Positions 1 to 10,800 of a DNA stretch of 64,000 nt are shown in pieces (positions within the stretch are counted from its first letter, which is position 1; every line of letters begins with the position of its first letter). The translations under genes were made by a program, and so were the position numbers. Source of the stretch: Paraktedonobacter sp034438135 (GTDB lineage Bacteria > Chloroflexota > Ktedonobacteria > Ktedonobacterales > Ktedonobacteraceae). The notes below the pieces were generated by a model. It made no database searches. It was not told the DNA's origin and was given only the letters and a program-made list of their open reading frames with translations. The stretch is from positions 19,069 to 83,068 of the forward strand of contig DAOTTL010000166.1 of the NCBI GenBank assembly GCA_034438135.1, in the 5' to 3' direction.

Positions 1-1518
1 GAGGTGATGAAGACACTCCTGACCGGGATAGGATGCTGTGGTTGTGTTCCAGTCAACCAGGATCTGCCTTTGTTCGGACCCGGTAAGTAATGAGAGACGC
101 GAGATACGCCGATCGGGCTGCGCCACCGCATCCGTGAGAAGTTGCTGATAGTGTCCCGCCATCCGTTCGATCGTGGCTCGTTCAAAGAGATCTGTGCGAT
201 ACTCAATGGTTCCATGCAGTCCGTCGCTACTCTCTATGAGCGTTAGCGTTATATCAAACTTGGCCGTTCCATTATCGATCTCCTGGGTTTCGATCGTCAG
301 CTCTGGAAGCGTTATCTCAGCGTGTGACGCGTTGCGCAGAATGAACATGACCTGGAAGAGAGGCGCGTGTGCAAGATTCCGCTCTGGTTGAAGATCCTCT
401 ACCAGCTTCTCAAAGGGTAGTTCCTGATAGGTATAGGCTTCCAGGGTCGTTTTGCGCAAGCTCTGTAGAAACTCTAGAAACGTTGGATCACCAGAGAGCG
501 AGCCGCGCAAGACCAGCATGTTAATGAAGCAACCAACAAGGCCCTCAATCTCGCTACGTGTGCGGTTAGCTATGGGCGTCCCTACAAGAATATCTTCCTG
601 ATGCGTATAGCGAAACAGAAGCACCTGAAAGGCGGCCAGCGTGGTCATAAAGAGCGTTACGTTTTCCCTATCGCTCAGCGTTTTTAGTTCCCTGGTCAGC
701 GTTGCTGGCAGGGTAAAGTCGAAACGTGCTCCCTGCGGCGTGGCTATTGTGGGACGTGGATGATCGACGGGCAGCTCCAATGAGGAATCGATGCCTGCTA
801 ACTGTTGTCGCCAGTAGCGTAACTGTGCGTCCAGTGCTTCATCACGTAGCCTGCTGTTTTGCCAGAGGGTATAGTCAATATATTGGAGCGGCAAGACAGG
901 CAGTGACGGTGTTTGTCCCATCACGAAGGCTTTGTAGAGCGTGAAGAGTTCACGTACAAAGAGGCTCAGTGACCAGCCATCCGAGATGATATGATGCATC
1001 GTTACCAATAGCGTCGAGTCGTTTGCTGCCTGACGGAGAAGGCGCACGCGCAAGAGGGGTCCACTGGTGAGATCAAAAGATTGCCTGGCCTCCGCTCGCG
1101 CAATCTGCTGGATCACTGCCTCGCGTTCGATCTCGCTTTCACCGTTGATCGTTTCAATAGCAATAACAGTGGATTGTGTTGGGAGAACGATCTGTACCGG
1201 CTGTCCATCGCGAGTGGCAAAGATGGTACGCAAGCTTTCATGGCGCTCTACAAGATTAGTAAGTGCCTGCTCCAGCAGCTCCATCTGTAGCTCTCCATGC
1301 AACCTTACCACCAGAGGGATGTTATAGAGTGGGCTGCCAGGTTCCCATTGATCGAGAAACCAGAGACGTTGCTGCGCAAAGGAGAGAGGAAAGGCCTGCT
1401 TGTCTGACCGCGTTTGAGATGGGATCAGCGAGGCTTCACTTTTGCCGCGCTTGCGCCGCACGAGCAGATCAAGCTTCTCTGAAGAGAGATGTGTAATCCG
1501 TTTGGCCGTCTCACTCAC
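1..1518 (-). CDS. NRPS, condensation domain, C-terminus off left edge
   Basis: The 506 visible codons read without a stop from a GTG at 1518 to base 1. The GTG follows an AGAGGAAGG ribosome site; the protein begins MSETAKRITHLSSEKLDLLV, a usual NRPS N-terminus. A complete condensation (C) domain follows: PLSFAQQRLWFLDQWEPGS near residue 50 and the catalytic motif MHHIISDGWSLSLF near residue 170. The last residues (VDWNTTASYPGQECLHHL) are the linker into an adenylation domain, so at least one A domain lies off the window. It starts 207 bases after the PKS gene at 1726-4872 and probably takes the polyketide-extended chain from that protein. No ATG explains this N-terminus, so the GTG start is preferred. 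Function as an NRPS is certain; substrate and domain count are unknown. Confidence 0.93.
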   Translation of the reverse strand, partial: MSETAKRITHLSSEKLDLLVRRKRGKSEASLIPSQTRSDKQAFPLSFAQQRLWFLDQWEPGSPLYNIPLVVRLHGELQMELLEQALTNLVERHESLRTIFATRDGQPVQIVLPTQSTVIAIETINGESEIEREAVIQQIARAEARQSFDLTSGPLLRVRLLRQAANDSTLLVTMHHIISDGWSLSLFVRELFTLYKAFVMGQTPSLPVLPLQYIDYTLWQNSRLRDEALDAQLRYWRQQLAGIDSSLELPVDHPRPTIATPQGARFDFTLPATLTRELKTLSDRENVTLFMTTLAAFQVLLFRYTHQEDILVGTPIANRTRSEIEGLVGCFINMLVLRGSLSGDPTFLEFLQSLRKTTLEAYTYQELPFEKLVEDLQPERNLAHAPLFQVMFILRNASHAEITLPELTIETQEIDNGTAKFDITLTLIESSDGLHGTIEYRTDLFERATIERMAGHYQQLLTDAVAQPDRRISRLSLLTGSEQRQILVDWNTTTASYPGQECLHHL

Positions 1519-1613
1519 TGTGGTATCCTTCCTCTTTCTTTGATCGATGGCTATAGCTCTGTCCAGCTTCACTTGAGAGATCACGCCCCTCTCGCCAGTG
1601 GGGGGGAAAGCGT

Positions 1614-1657
1614 TGGGGCACAGCCCCAGACCCCAGTCAAGGGGTTGCACCCCCTTG
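1614..1657. other. two GC-rich hairpins in the PKS/NRPS gap
   Basis: The 207-base gap between the PKS stop and the GTG start of the left-hand NRPS holds two adjacent inverted repeats. TGGGGC-aca-GCCCCA lies at 1614-1628, and CAAGGGG-ttgcac-CCCCTTG at 1638-1657. No T-run follows on the minus strand, so they look like mRNA-processing or stabilising structures rather than a strong terminator. Both flanking genes point the same way and the PKS needs a downstream acceptor, so read-through is expected. Confidence 0.5.
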
Positions 1658-1725
1658 CATTCCCGCATATCAATCTAAGCTTGACGGAGCACTATCCTGA
1701 TGCAGTTTTCCGTTCCTCGGTACTA

Positions 1726-4700
1726 TTATGATTCGCGAGCAAGTGTTGCCCGCACCTCCTCATCTGTGAGTTGTTCCAGTTCTGCCAGCAAATCGCTATC
1801 AATCTGTTCGGCAAGGTGTTGTGCTACGGCCTCGGCAAATTCTATTACGGTGGGTGCTGTGAAAAGTGCCCGTACCTCGATCTGGATCTCGAAAAGGGTA
1901 CGTAGTCGTGACATCAATTGGGTTGCGAGCAAAGAATGTCCTCCCAGTTCAAAGAAGTTGTCGTGGATGCCGATAAGCTCGATACCGAGTAACTCTTGCC
2001 AGATCTCGGCAATCGTTCGTTCAAGCTCATTCTCAGGAGGGATATAGGTAGGCAGCCCCTCAGGTCTTGCATAGAGCGTACTGGTCGCCTCGTCGATCTC
2101 TGTGTGAGCGAGGAGCGTCAATCCAGTGGCGTCCGGATCATGAGAAGCGGTGCCGTTATGCTGACTCAACTGACGCAGCGGCTCTATCCAGTAGCGTTGA
2201 CGCTCAAATGGGTAGGTTGGTAAGGGAATGCGAGCCGGTTGCTCATCACCATAGAGACTCTCCCAGCGTACAGGAACACCCGCCAGCCAGAGCTTCCCCA
2301 GGGCTGTCAGGGCGTGTCTGCTTTCTGACTCGCGTTCCTGGTAGCCGGGTAGCGAGGAGAGTATCAGGCTCCCTCTGGCTCCCGGCTGCTGCTTGGCCAG
2401 GGTTGTCAATGTATGTCCAGGACCGCATTCCAGCAGGATGAGATTGGGATCTTTTAGCAGCGTTTGCACACCCTCCGCGAAACGCACAGTCTGACGCAGT
2501 TGTCTGACCCAATATGCCGGGTCGGTGGCCTCGGCAGTGGTGATCCATGTGCCGGTAACATTCGAGATAAAGGGGATGCGCGGAGTACTCAGATGAACCT
2601 GCTGCAAATAGACTGCGAAGGACTGGAGTATAGAGTCCATCATGGATGAATGAAAGGCGCGGGTAACATGGAGTGAACGAGACTCTATATTCTGCTGCGC
2701 AAGGGTGTTGCGCAGGGTTTCGATCGCATGTGGTGGACCAGAGACGACGCAAAGCGCGGGACCATTGATCGCGGCCAATGAGCATTCGCTATTCTCAAGC
2801 AAGGGTGTGAGTGCCTCGGCTGAGAGTGGCAGACTGAGCATTGCTCCCTCTGGCAAGGCTTGCATCAACTTTCCGCGTAAGGCAACCAGTGCCAGGGCAT
2901 CTTCCAGCGAGAGCGTTTCAGCGATGCAGGCGGCGGTATATTCGCCAATGCTGTGGCCGATGAGCGCTTGAGGGGTGATCCCACGGTGCTGCCACAGGCG
3001 TGCCAGTGCGTACTCAACTGAGAAGATTGCTGGTTGTGCGCACGCGGTCTGCTGGATTTGACTCGTTGCAAAGGCGACCTGATCCGTTGCCGGGTAGAGC
3101 ACATGGCGCAGATCATAGCCTAGATGAGGCAAAAGAAGGCGTGCGCAGCGATCCAGCTCTTGCCGAAAAACGTCTTCTTCCTGGTAGATCTCGGCTGCCA
3201 TGTGTACATATTGGGTGCCCTGTCCAGGAAACAGAAAGCTCACAGAACGTTCTTCAGGTATCTCGTCTGTGGAGTCGAGAACCTGTTCTGAGGATGGAGA
3301 ACGCAGGAGTGTCAGGGCCTCCTGACGATCATGACAGACGAGTATCCGTCGATGACGCAGAGCTTTCCGTCCGACCTGACATGTGTAGGCTACATCAGCG
3401 AGATCCAGTTCGCTCTGCTGTTCAAGATGCTGCGCCAGATTCGTGGTCACTGCCGCCAGAGCGCCCACCGTCTTTGCCGAGAGAACCAGCAAATGCCATG
3501 GTCTCAAGTCCATTCGTGCTTGTCGATGCTCAGGCGCTTCTTCGAGCAGGACATGGGCGTTTGTGCCGCCAATGCCAAAGGCGCTGATTCCCGCACGTCG
3601 CGGCGTTTTGTCTCTCTTCCATTCGGTGAGCCTGTTATTGACATAAAATGGGCTATGCTCAAAATCGATACTCGGATTGGGCTGCTCGAAATTCAGGCTT
3701 GGCGGGAGCAAACCATGCTTCAGCGCCATGACAGTTTTGATCAGACCAGCTATCCCGGCTGCGGCATCCAGGTGTCCAAGATTGGTTTTGAGTGAGCCGA
3801 TGGCACAGAAATGGTTGGCGGTGGTCGCGACACGAAAGGCCTGGGTGAGTGCCGCAACTTCGATGGGATCTCCCAGCGGTGTGCCAGTGCCATGCGCCTC
3901 TATATAGGTAATTGTCTCCGGTTCCACCTCCGCGAACAGATGGGCCGCACGAATAACCCGTGATTGACCATTCAGGCCGGGTGCTGTATATCCAACCTTC
4001 TGCGCACCGTCATTATTGATAGCTGAACCTTTGATGATGGCGTGAATCGTATCGTTATCCAGCAGTGCATCTTGCAGACGTTTGAGCACGACAACACCGA
4101 CTCCACTACCTGGTACGGTTCCTTCGGCGTGTGCGTCAAAGGCGCGACAATGACCATCGGGCGAGGTGATGCCGCCCTCCTGATAGAGATAGCCGGTCAG
4201 GTGAGGTACGCTGATCGAGACGCCTCCCGCCAGCGCGATATCGCATTCTCCATTGAGCAGGCTCCGGCAGGCCACATGTACAGCTACCAGCGAGGTTGAG
4301 CAGGAGGTATTGATGTCCAGGCTGGGTCCTTTGAGATTGAGCTTGTAAGAAACGCGTGTGGTCAGATGATCTTTGTCACTGCCCACGACCAGTTGTAGTC
4401 CGCCGATGGAGGCCAGCAGGTCGGGACGAGTGACGAGATTTGAGAGTAGATAGCTATTGAAGCTTGTACCAGCGTAGATGCCAATCAGGTCGTTGTAGGC
4501 ATCGGGATCGTAGCCCGCGTGTTCAAGCGCCTCATAAGCGGTTTCCAGAAAGAAACGCTGTTGAGGGTCCATAATTTCTGCTTCTCTTGGACTATACCCA
4601 AAGAAGGGGGCAGCAAAATAGTCGATATCGCGCAAGACACCTTTTGTCCTGACATAATGATCCTGCTGTAACTCATCGACAGATACACCGGCGTCCTGTA

Positions 4701-4872
4701 GCTCTTTTTCGGAAAATGTTGTGAGCGAGCTTATACCATCACGCAGGTTGAGCCAGAACTCATCAACGTTCCTGGCTCCTGGGAAACGGCCTGCCATGCC
4801 GACAATGGCTATTTCCAGACCGTTTGTCTCTTCGACCGTTGGCGAGGTCTCCGAGGTCTCCGAGGTCTTCAT
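1726..4872 (-). CDS. type I PKS module KS-AT-ACP (line 3)
   Basis: 1048 aa. Ketosynthase at about residues 18-445: active-site Cys191 in NTSCSTSL, His327 in EAHGTGT and His367 in KTNLGH. Acyltransferase at about 545-840: Ser641 in GHSIGE, and RAFHS at 738-742, close to the HAFH pattern of malonyl-CoA AT domains. Carrier domain near the C-terminus with Ser980 in ELGGHSLL. There is no ketoreductase, dehydratase or enoylreductase, so one unreduced C2 unit is expected. The upstream ATG at 4905 is rejected: the ATG at 4872 has an AAGGAGG site placed on the stop codon of the preceding NRPS. It should accept the peptide from the 4886-14647 protein and pass it to the NRPS starting at 1518. The acidic C-terminal tail (LLAELEQLTDEEVRATL) looks like a docking helix. 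Confidence 0.95.
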   Translation of the reverse strand: MKTSETSETSPTVEETNGLEIAIVGMAGRFPGARNVDEFWLNLRDGISSLTTFSEKELQDAGVSVDELQQDHYVRTKGVLRDIDYFAAPFFGYSPREAEIMDPQQRFFLETAYEALEHAGYDPDAYNDLIGIYAGTSFNSYLLSNLVTRPDLLASIGGLQLVVGSDKDHLTTRVSYKLNLKGPSLDINTSCSTSLVAVHVACRSLLNGECDIALAGGVSISVPHLTGYLYQEGGITSPDGHCRAFDAHAEGTVPGSGVGVVVLKRLQDALLDNDTIHAIIKGSAINNDGAQKVGYTAPGLNGQSRVIRAAHLFAEVEPETITYIEAHGTGTPLGDPIEVAALTQAFRVATTANHFCAIGSLKTNLGHLDAAAGIAGLIKTVMALKHGLLPPSLNFEQPNPSIDFEHSPFYVNNRLTEWKRDKTPRRAGISAFGIGGTNAHVLLEEAPEHRQARMDLRPWHLLVLSAKTVGALAAVTTNLAQHLEQQSELDLADVAYTCQVGRKALRHRRILVCHDRQEALTLLRSPSSEQVLDSTDEIPEERSVSFLFPGQGTQYVHMAAEIYQEEDVFRQELDRCARLLLPHLGYDLRHVLYPATDQVAFATSQIQQTACAQPAIFSVEYALARLWQHRGITPQALIGHSIGEYTAACIAETLSLEDALALVALRGKLMQALPEGAMLSLPLSAEALTPLLENSECSLAAINGPALCVVSGPPHAIETLRNTLAQQNIESRSLHVTRAFHSSMMDSILQSFAVYLQQVHLSTPRIPFISNVTGTWITTAEATDPAYWVRQLRQTVRFAEGVQTLLKDPNLILLECGPGHTLTTLAKQQPGARGSLILSSLPGYQERESESRHALTALGKLWLAGVPVRWESLYGDEQPARIPLPTYPFERQRYWIEPLRQLSQHNGTASHDPDATGLTLLAHTEIDEATSTLYARPEGLPTYIPPENELERTIAEIWQELLGIELIGIHDNFFELGGHSLLATQLMSRLRTLFEIQIEVRALFTAPTVIEFAEAVAQHLAEQIDSDLLAELEQLTDEEVRATLARES

Positions 4873-4880
4873 AGTACGAA

Positions 4881-4887
4881 CCTCCTT
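4881..4887 (-). promoter_or_regulatory. ribosome binding site deciding the PKS start
   Basis: On the minus strand the sequence AAGGAGG shares its first bases with the TAA stop of the upstream NRPS and lies eight bases before the ATG at 4872. It favours that ATG over the in-frame ATG at 4905 and suggests coupling of translation between the NRPS and the PKS. Confidence 0.75.
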
Positions 4888-7800
4888 ATTTTCCATTTCT
4901 GGCACCTCGTTGTGTACGCTTAAGAAGGGCTTTCATGTGATCCTTACCTGCCTTGAGTTTCTCACTGCGTTCATCAGGGAGCGTACTTTGCTCGTCCTGG
5001 TGCTGTTTGCTCAGATGGTCCGCCAGGGCGCTGACGGTTGGATATTGGAAGAGCGTCACGATTGGAACATCCTGTGTCAGGGTGTTGCGTAAACCGTTTT
5101 GGGCACGAACCATCAGTAGTGAATAGCCGCCCAGATCAAAGAAGTTGTCATGCAGACCTACTTTTTCCAGTCCCAGAACCTCTTGCCAGACGGTGGCAAT
5201 TTTCTGCTCAAGCCTTGTTTGTGGCTGCATATAAGGTGTATCCAGTGACGGACGCAAGCCCTCTGGTTTCGGTAGGGCCTTGCGATCGAGTTTGGCATTG
5301 GGCGTGAGTGGCAGACGTTCCAGCCAGATAATCGCTGAAGGGAGCATATACTCAGGCAGCTTTTCTGCCATAAAGCGGCGTACTTCCTGGTAAGCGGGAG
5401 GTAACGTCTGTGGTTTTGCGACCATGTAAGCTACCAGGCGCTTATCTCCTGGTACGTCTTCGCGCACGATGACTATAGTTTCCTGGATCTGTGGGTGCGC
5501 TTGCAGTACGGCTTCGATTTCACCGAGTTCGATACGATAGCCATGGAGCTTGACCTGCTCATCGCCTCTGCCAATAAATTCGATGTTGCCATCGGGCAGC
5601 CAGCGAGCCAGGTCGCCCGTCCGATAGAGACGCGCACCCGGTTCGCTACTAAAGGGGTGCGGAACAAAACGCTCGGCTGTCAGTTCTGGTCGATGCAGGT
5701 AGCCCCAGGCCAGACCAGTTCCACCAATATAGAGTTCACCAGCTATCCCTGTGGGTACTGGCTGAAGATGAGCGTTCAGGAGGTAGACCTGCATGCCCAG
5801 GATAGGTGTGCCTATGGGTACCTTTTGCCCTGGTTGGGTTCGCTGGCACAGCCAGCTTGTGGCGTTAATTGAGGCTTCGGTAGGACCGTAGAAGTGGTGC
5901 AATTCTACGTTCAGGCGGGCAAGGGCAAGGTTCGCGAGTTCGCCAGATGAGGCTTCTCCTCCATAGAGCACACAGTGCAGATCATGGCACTTTGTGATGT
6001 CGGGCTCTTGCAGCAGGAGTTGTAGCACGCCTGGAACGAGATGGGCCACGGTCACCTGTTGCTCGATAAGCAGTGAGAGCAATGAGCCTGCCTGCTTGTA
6101 CGTTCCTGCGGGCGCTACAATCAAACGTCCACCGACCAGCCAGGGTCCGAAGAGTTCCCAGATAGCAATGTCGAAGCTGAGCGATGCGATCAGTGGCAGA
6201 TGATCGGAGGCCGTGAGTCTGGCATCGAGCGCACCCCAGCGCAGGCGGTTACCCATGGCGCGATGTGGGATCAGAACACCCTTTGGCCTGCCAGTTGAGC
6301 CAGACGTGTAAATTGCGCACGCCAGATCTTCAAAGCCCACCGGACTCAATGGATTCAACGTACTTTCCAGGTTAAGCACATCCTCAAGGGTTTCGTGTGA
6401 AAGGATGGGTGTGTGTTCCAGCGCCAACCTATCCGCTAACGTGTGACTGGTCAGTACACTTGCTATCCGCGCATCACGAGCCATGAATGCCAGACGTTCC
6501 TGGGGGTAACCGGGATCGAGAGAGAGGAAGGCCCCGCCAGCCTTGAGAATAGCCAGCACATCGATGACCATTTCCAGGGAGGGTTCCTGACAGATCCCGA
6601 CCAGCACGCCCGGTCTTACCCCCAGTTTTTGCAGATAGTGAGCCAGTTGGTTGGCGCGTTGATTCAGTTCTCTATAGGTTACCTGTCCATCCAGGTAGAC
6701 AACGGCGATGGCATCGGGCGTTACCTCGACCTGTGACTCGAACAGTTGATGCAGGCAAAGAGGTTCGGGCAGGGCCGGACCTCCGTTACTCCAGGCGTTC
6801 AATACTTGTGTCTGCTCACGCTGGCTCAGCAGGTTTAGTTGGGTGATAGGCCTGGCGGGATTGGCAAGAATGTCTGCAATCAGGCCCTGCCAGTGTTCTG
6901 CCATTCTGCTGATGGTTGACTCTTCAAACAGATCTGTATTGTACTCAAAGGTTGCCCTTAACCCATGAGCTGTCTCTGCGGTTGTCAGGATCAGGTCAAA
7001 CCGGGCGATGTGACTTTCAATTGCCAGGGGTTGCAAGGTAAGCGTCTCTGTCATCGTGCGCTCTTCCATCGAGGCGTTTTGGAGCGCGAACAGGACCTGA
7101 AAAATGGGTGAGTGGCTGAGATTGCGTTCCGGTTGGAGCACTTCGACCAGCTTTTCAAACGGGAGATCCTGGTGGGCGTAGGCTTCCAGCGCCACGTCGC
7201 GTGTGCGTCGCAATAGTTCGCGGAAATCGGGATCGCCAGCCAGATCAGTGCGCAGGACCAGGGTATTGATGAAGCAGCCTACCAGCCTGGCAAGTTCCGG
7301 GCGCGTCCGGTTCGCAATCGGGGTTCCGATAACAATATCTTCCTGTCCGCTATAACGCAGTAACAGGAGCGTAAAGGTAGCCAGGAAGGTCATGAACGGT
7401 GTTGCATGCTCTTGCTTGCCCAATGCGCGTAGTTCATCGACGAGTGCTTGAGGTAGTGTGAAGCTGTAGTGAGCGCCTCGAAAGGTTTGGATTGGAGGCC
7501 GAGCGTGATCGATCGGCAACTCTAACAGGGCTGGTGCGCCTGCCAACTGGCGTTTCCAGTAAGTCAGGTGTTGTTCCAGGGTCTCGCCCTGGAGCCATTG
7601 CTGTTGCCAGAGGGCGAAATCGATATACTGTAAAGAAAGGTCGGGCAGGGGCGAGGGCTGATCCTCTAGATACGCTTGATAGAGTGTGCCAAGTTCATCG
7701 AGCAGAATATCCAGCGACCAGCCATCGCAGGCGATATGGTGGATATTCAAAAGCAGCAGTTGTTCCGTGTCGCTCAAAAGCAGCAGGTGCGCATGTAGTA

Positions 7801-10800
7801 GAGGTCCCTCAGCCAGATGAAAGGGTTCGCTAATGACTGCCTGGCTCAGACGTTGCACCTCTAGCATACGATTTTCAGATGCCGATGTACGCAGGTCTAC
7901 AGGTTCCAACGTTATCTCTTGCTGGTCATCGACGATCTGCATTGGTTGACCCTCGATCAGTACATAGCGTGTACGCAAGGCTTCGTGTCGCTGAACAATG
8001 GCGTTGAGGCTCCCTTTGAGGGCCGCAATGTTGAGCGAGCCTTTCAGTGAAAGCATGGCAGGAATACTGTATAGAGGAACGTTTGTGTCCCATTGTTCCA
8101 GGAACCAGAGTCGTTGTTGCGTGAAGGAGAGCGGGAAAGGACCATCCTGCCCTCTGGGCTGGATAGGCGGTATCGCTTGAGAGTCGCCAGCCTGTTGCAG
8201 TTGGATGATGCGTTCAGCGATTTCATGGATTGTAGGCGCTTCAAAGAGATGACGTAGAGGCAGGTCTACGTGGATGACAGCCTGGATGCGCCCGATCAAC
8301 CCGATCGCAAGTAGAGAGTGACCGCCGAGGGCGAAGAAGTTGTCATGGATGCCAACCGCCGAACGTCCTAGCGTCTCCTGCCAGATCTCGCTGAGGATCT
8401 GTTCAAGTGGGGTACCAACCTCCTCGGTACTGGGAGCCTCCCGGGAGGGCGCTGTGGGCATGGGCAGGGCACGTCGATCCAACTTGCCCTGGGCGGTGAG
8501 TGGCAGGTCTTCAAGAAGGATCAGGTCACCAGGTATCATATAGACGGGTAAGCGTCGCGTCATCCACTCGTGCAGCACTGGTGCCAGATCGTTTCCACTC
8601 TGCGAGGTCAGTGGGACCACGTAGGCAATCAGCCGTGTGTCGTGTGTCTCTTCCTGAGATCCATACGATGGGAGTACGACCGCCTGTTGAACGGCTGGAT
8701 GAGCTTGCAGCAGCGCGGCGACCTCCGCCAGTTCGACCCGAAAGCCACGGATCTTGACCTGCTCATCGCGTCGTCCGACAAAGTCCAGGGTGCCATCGAC
8801 TCGCCAGCGCACGAAATCGCCGCTGCGATAGAGACGCGCCCCAGGCTGGTCGCTGAAGGGATGGGGTAGGAAGCGTTCGGCGGTCAGGTCGGGTCGCTGT
8901 AGATAGCCGCGAGCCAGACCAGCGCCACCCAGATAGAGTTCGCCAGGAACACCGATGGGAACCTGTTGCATGTGTTCATCAAGAACATAGGCTTGCATAC
9001 GTGTCAGAGGAGCACCGATGTCGGGAGCAGGATCGCTGGTATCCAGCGAGTTCACAGGGCCGCTGGTGGCAACGACGGTCGTTTCAGTGGGACCATAGTT
9101 ATTGATCAGTTGAAAGGACAGGGTGTCCAGGGGTAGTGTGTGTAGTCGATCGCCTCCGGTGAGCAAGAAGCGCAGGGATGTGACTGCGGACAGCGTATCA
9201 GGCTGACGCAGTACAAGTTCAGCCAGTGGGGTCGGGAGGAAGCAGAGTGTGAGGGACTGCTGTTGCATCCAGCGTTGGAGCAGGGGCGGTAGCACGAAAG
9301 AGGGGTCAGCAGGCAGACAGAGGCGGGCACCGGAGAGCAGGCAGGGCCAGAGTTCCCAGCCCATGGCATCAAAGCTGAGGTCTGCGAGCTGGCTGATATG
9401 ATCGGTGGGAGCCAGGGAGAAGGTCTGCTGATGCCAGTCGATGAGATGGAGCAGGTTGCGATGGCTGAGCATGACGCCCTTGGGTGAGCCAGTCGAGCCA
9501 GAGGTGAAGATCACATAGGCCAGTTGCCCGGCGTGGAAAGGGATCGAAGCATCCAGCAGGTCGGAGGTATGGGGGAGATCCGAGAGCAAGGTATCCAGCG
9601 CGAGACAGGGCAGCGAGAGATCAGCCGAGAGAGAGGAGAGCAGCGAGTGCTGAGAGAGCAGGACGTGTGGGTGCGCCTGGTCAAGCAGTGAGATCAGACG
9701 AGCAGTTGGCAGGGCCGGACTCAGAGGGAGATAGGCCGCGCCAGCTTTGAGCGAGGCGAGCAGGGCAATGAGCAGCAGTGGAGAGCGCTCAAGCAAGATA
9801 GCGACAAGGGACTCAGGAGGCAAAGGCAGAGAACGCAAGTGCAGCGCGATACAGGAGGAGAGGAGATCGAGTTGTTGATAGGTAAGCTGCTGGTCATCCC
9901 AGGAGACCGCGATGGCATCGGGAGTGCGTTGCGCCTGTTGCGTGAAGAGGTCATGGACGCCCAGGGGAGCCTGGAAGGGTTGCACAGAAGGGTTCCAGGT
10001 CGAGAGTAAGGCCAGTTCGGTGGGAGGCAGCAGAGCCAGTTCCCCTATCTGCCTGTCAGAGTTAGCGACAATTTCTGCCAGGAGATGTTGCCAGTGTTCT
10101 GCCAGATGTTGGATAGTCTCAGGCTTAAACAGCGTTGTATTATATTCTAACAGTCCCTTGAGTCCGTGTTCTGTTTCTGTCATCGCCAGCGTCAGATCAA
10201 ACTTGGTAATATGGCTATCTATCTCCTGTGACTGAGCCGACCAGGGGGTATGCGCGTTTTGCAGCATAAAGACCACCTGAAAAAGAGGCGTATGGGTCAG
10301 GCTGCGTTCGGGCGCGAGTTCTTCGACCAGTTTCTCGAAGGGCAGGTCTTGATGTGCATAGGCTCCCAGGCAGACCTCGCGTACCTGTCGCAATAGTTGC
10401 TGAAAACGTAGCGTACCCGCAGGCTTGATCCGCAGGGCCAGCGTATTGGCGAAGATACCAACAATCTGCTCCATCTCGGTCTGCTGACGATTCGCGATAG
10501 GTGTGCCAATGACTAAATCATCCTGACTGCTGTAGCGGAAGAGCAGACAGGCAAATGAGGCCAGCAGAGTCATAAAAAGCGTACTATCTTCGCGTCTACT
10601 CAAAGCGACCAGAGCTGTGGTCAACTTCATCGGTAAGGCGAAATGATGGCGTCTGCCCTCGAAGCTCTGGATAGCCGGTCGTACATAATCAGTGGGCAGG
10701 TCCAGCAACGAGTTCGCGCCCACTAACTGCTGTTTCCAGTAAGCGAGCTGACGCTCTAATACCTCTCCCTGCAACCATGAGCGTTGCCAGCGAGCAAAGT

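Noticed and set aside
1614..1657. Strong terminator between the PKS and the left-hand NRPS
   Set aside because: Hairpins are present but no T-run follows, and the PKS requires a downstream acceptor encoded by the next gene.
2067..2785. Long plus- and minus-strand alternative frames inside the synthetase genes, such as those over the PKS at 1726-4872
   Set aside because: All lie opposite or out of frame with conserved NRPS/PKS coding sequence and encode Arg/Ser/Pro-rich strings without known motifs.
1726..4872. Reductive domains in the line 3 PKS
   Set aside because: The stretch between AT and the carrier is far too short for KR, DH or ER and shows no NADPH-binding GGxGxxG motif.
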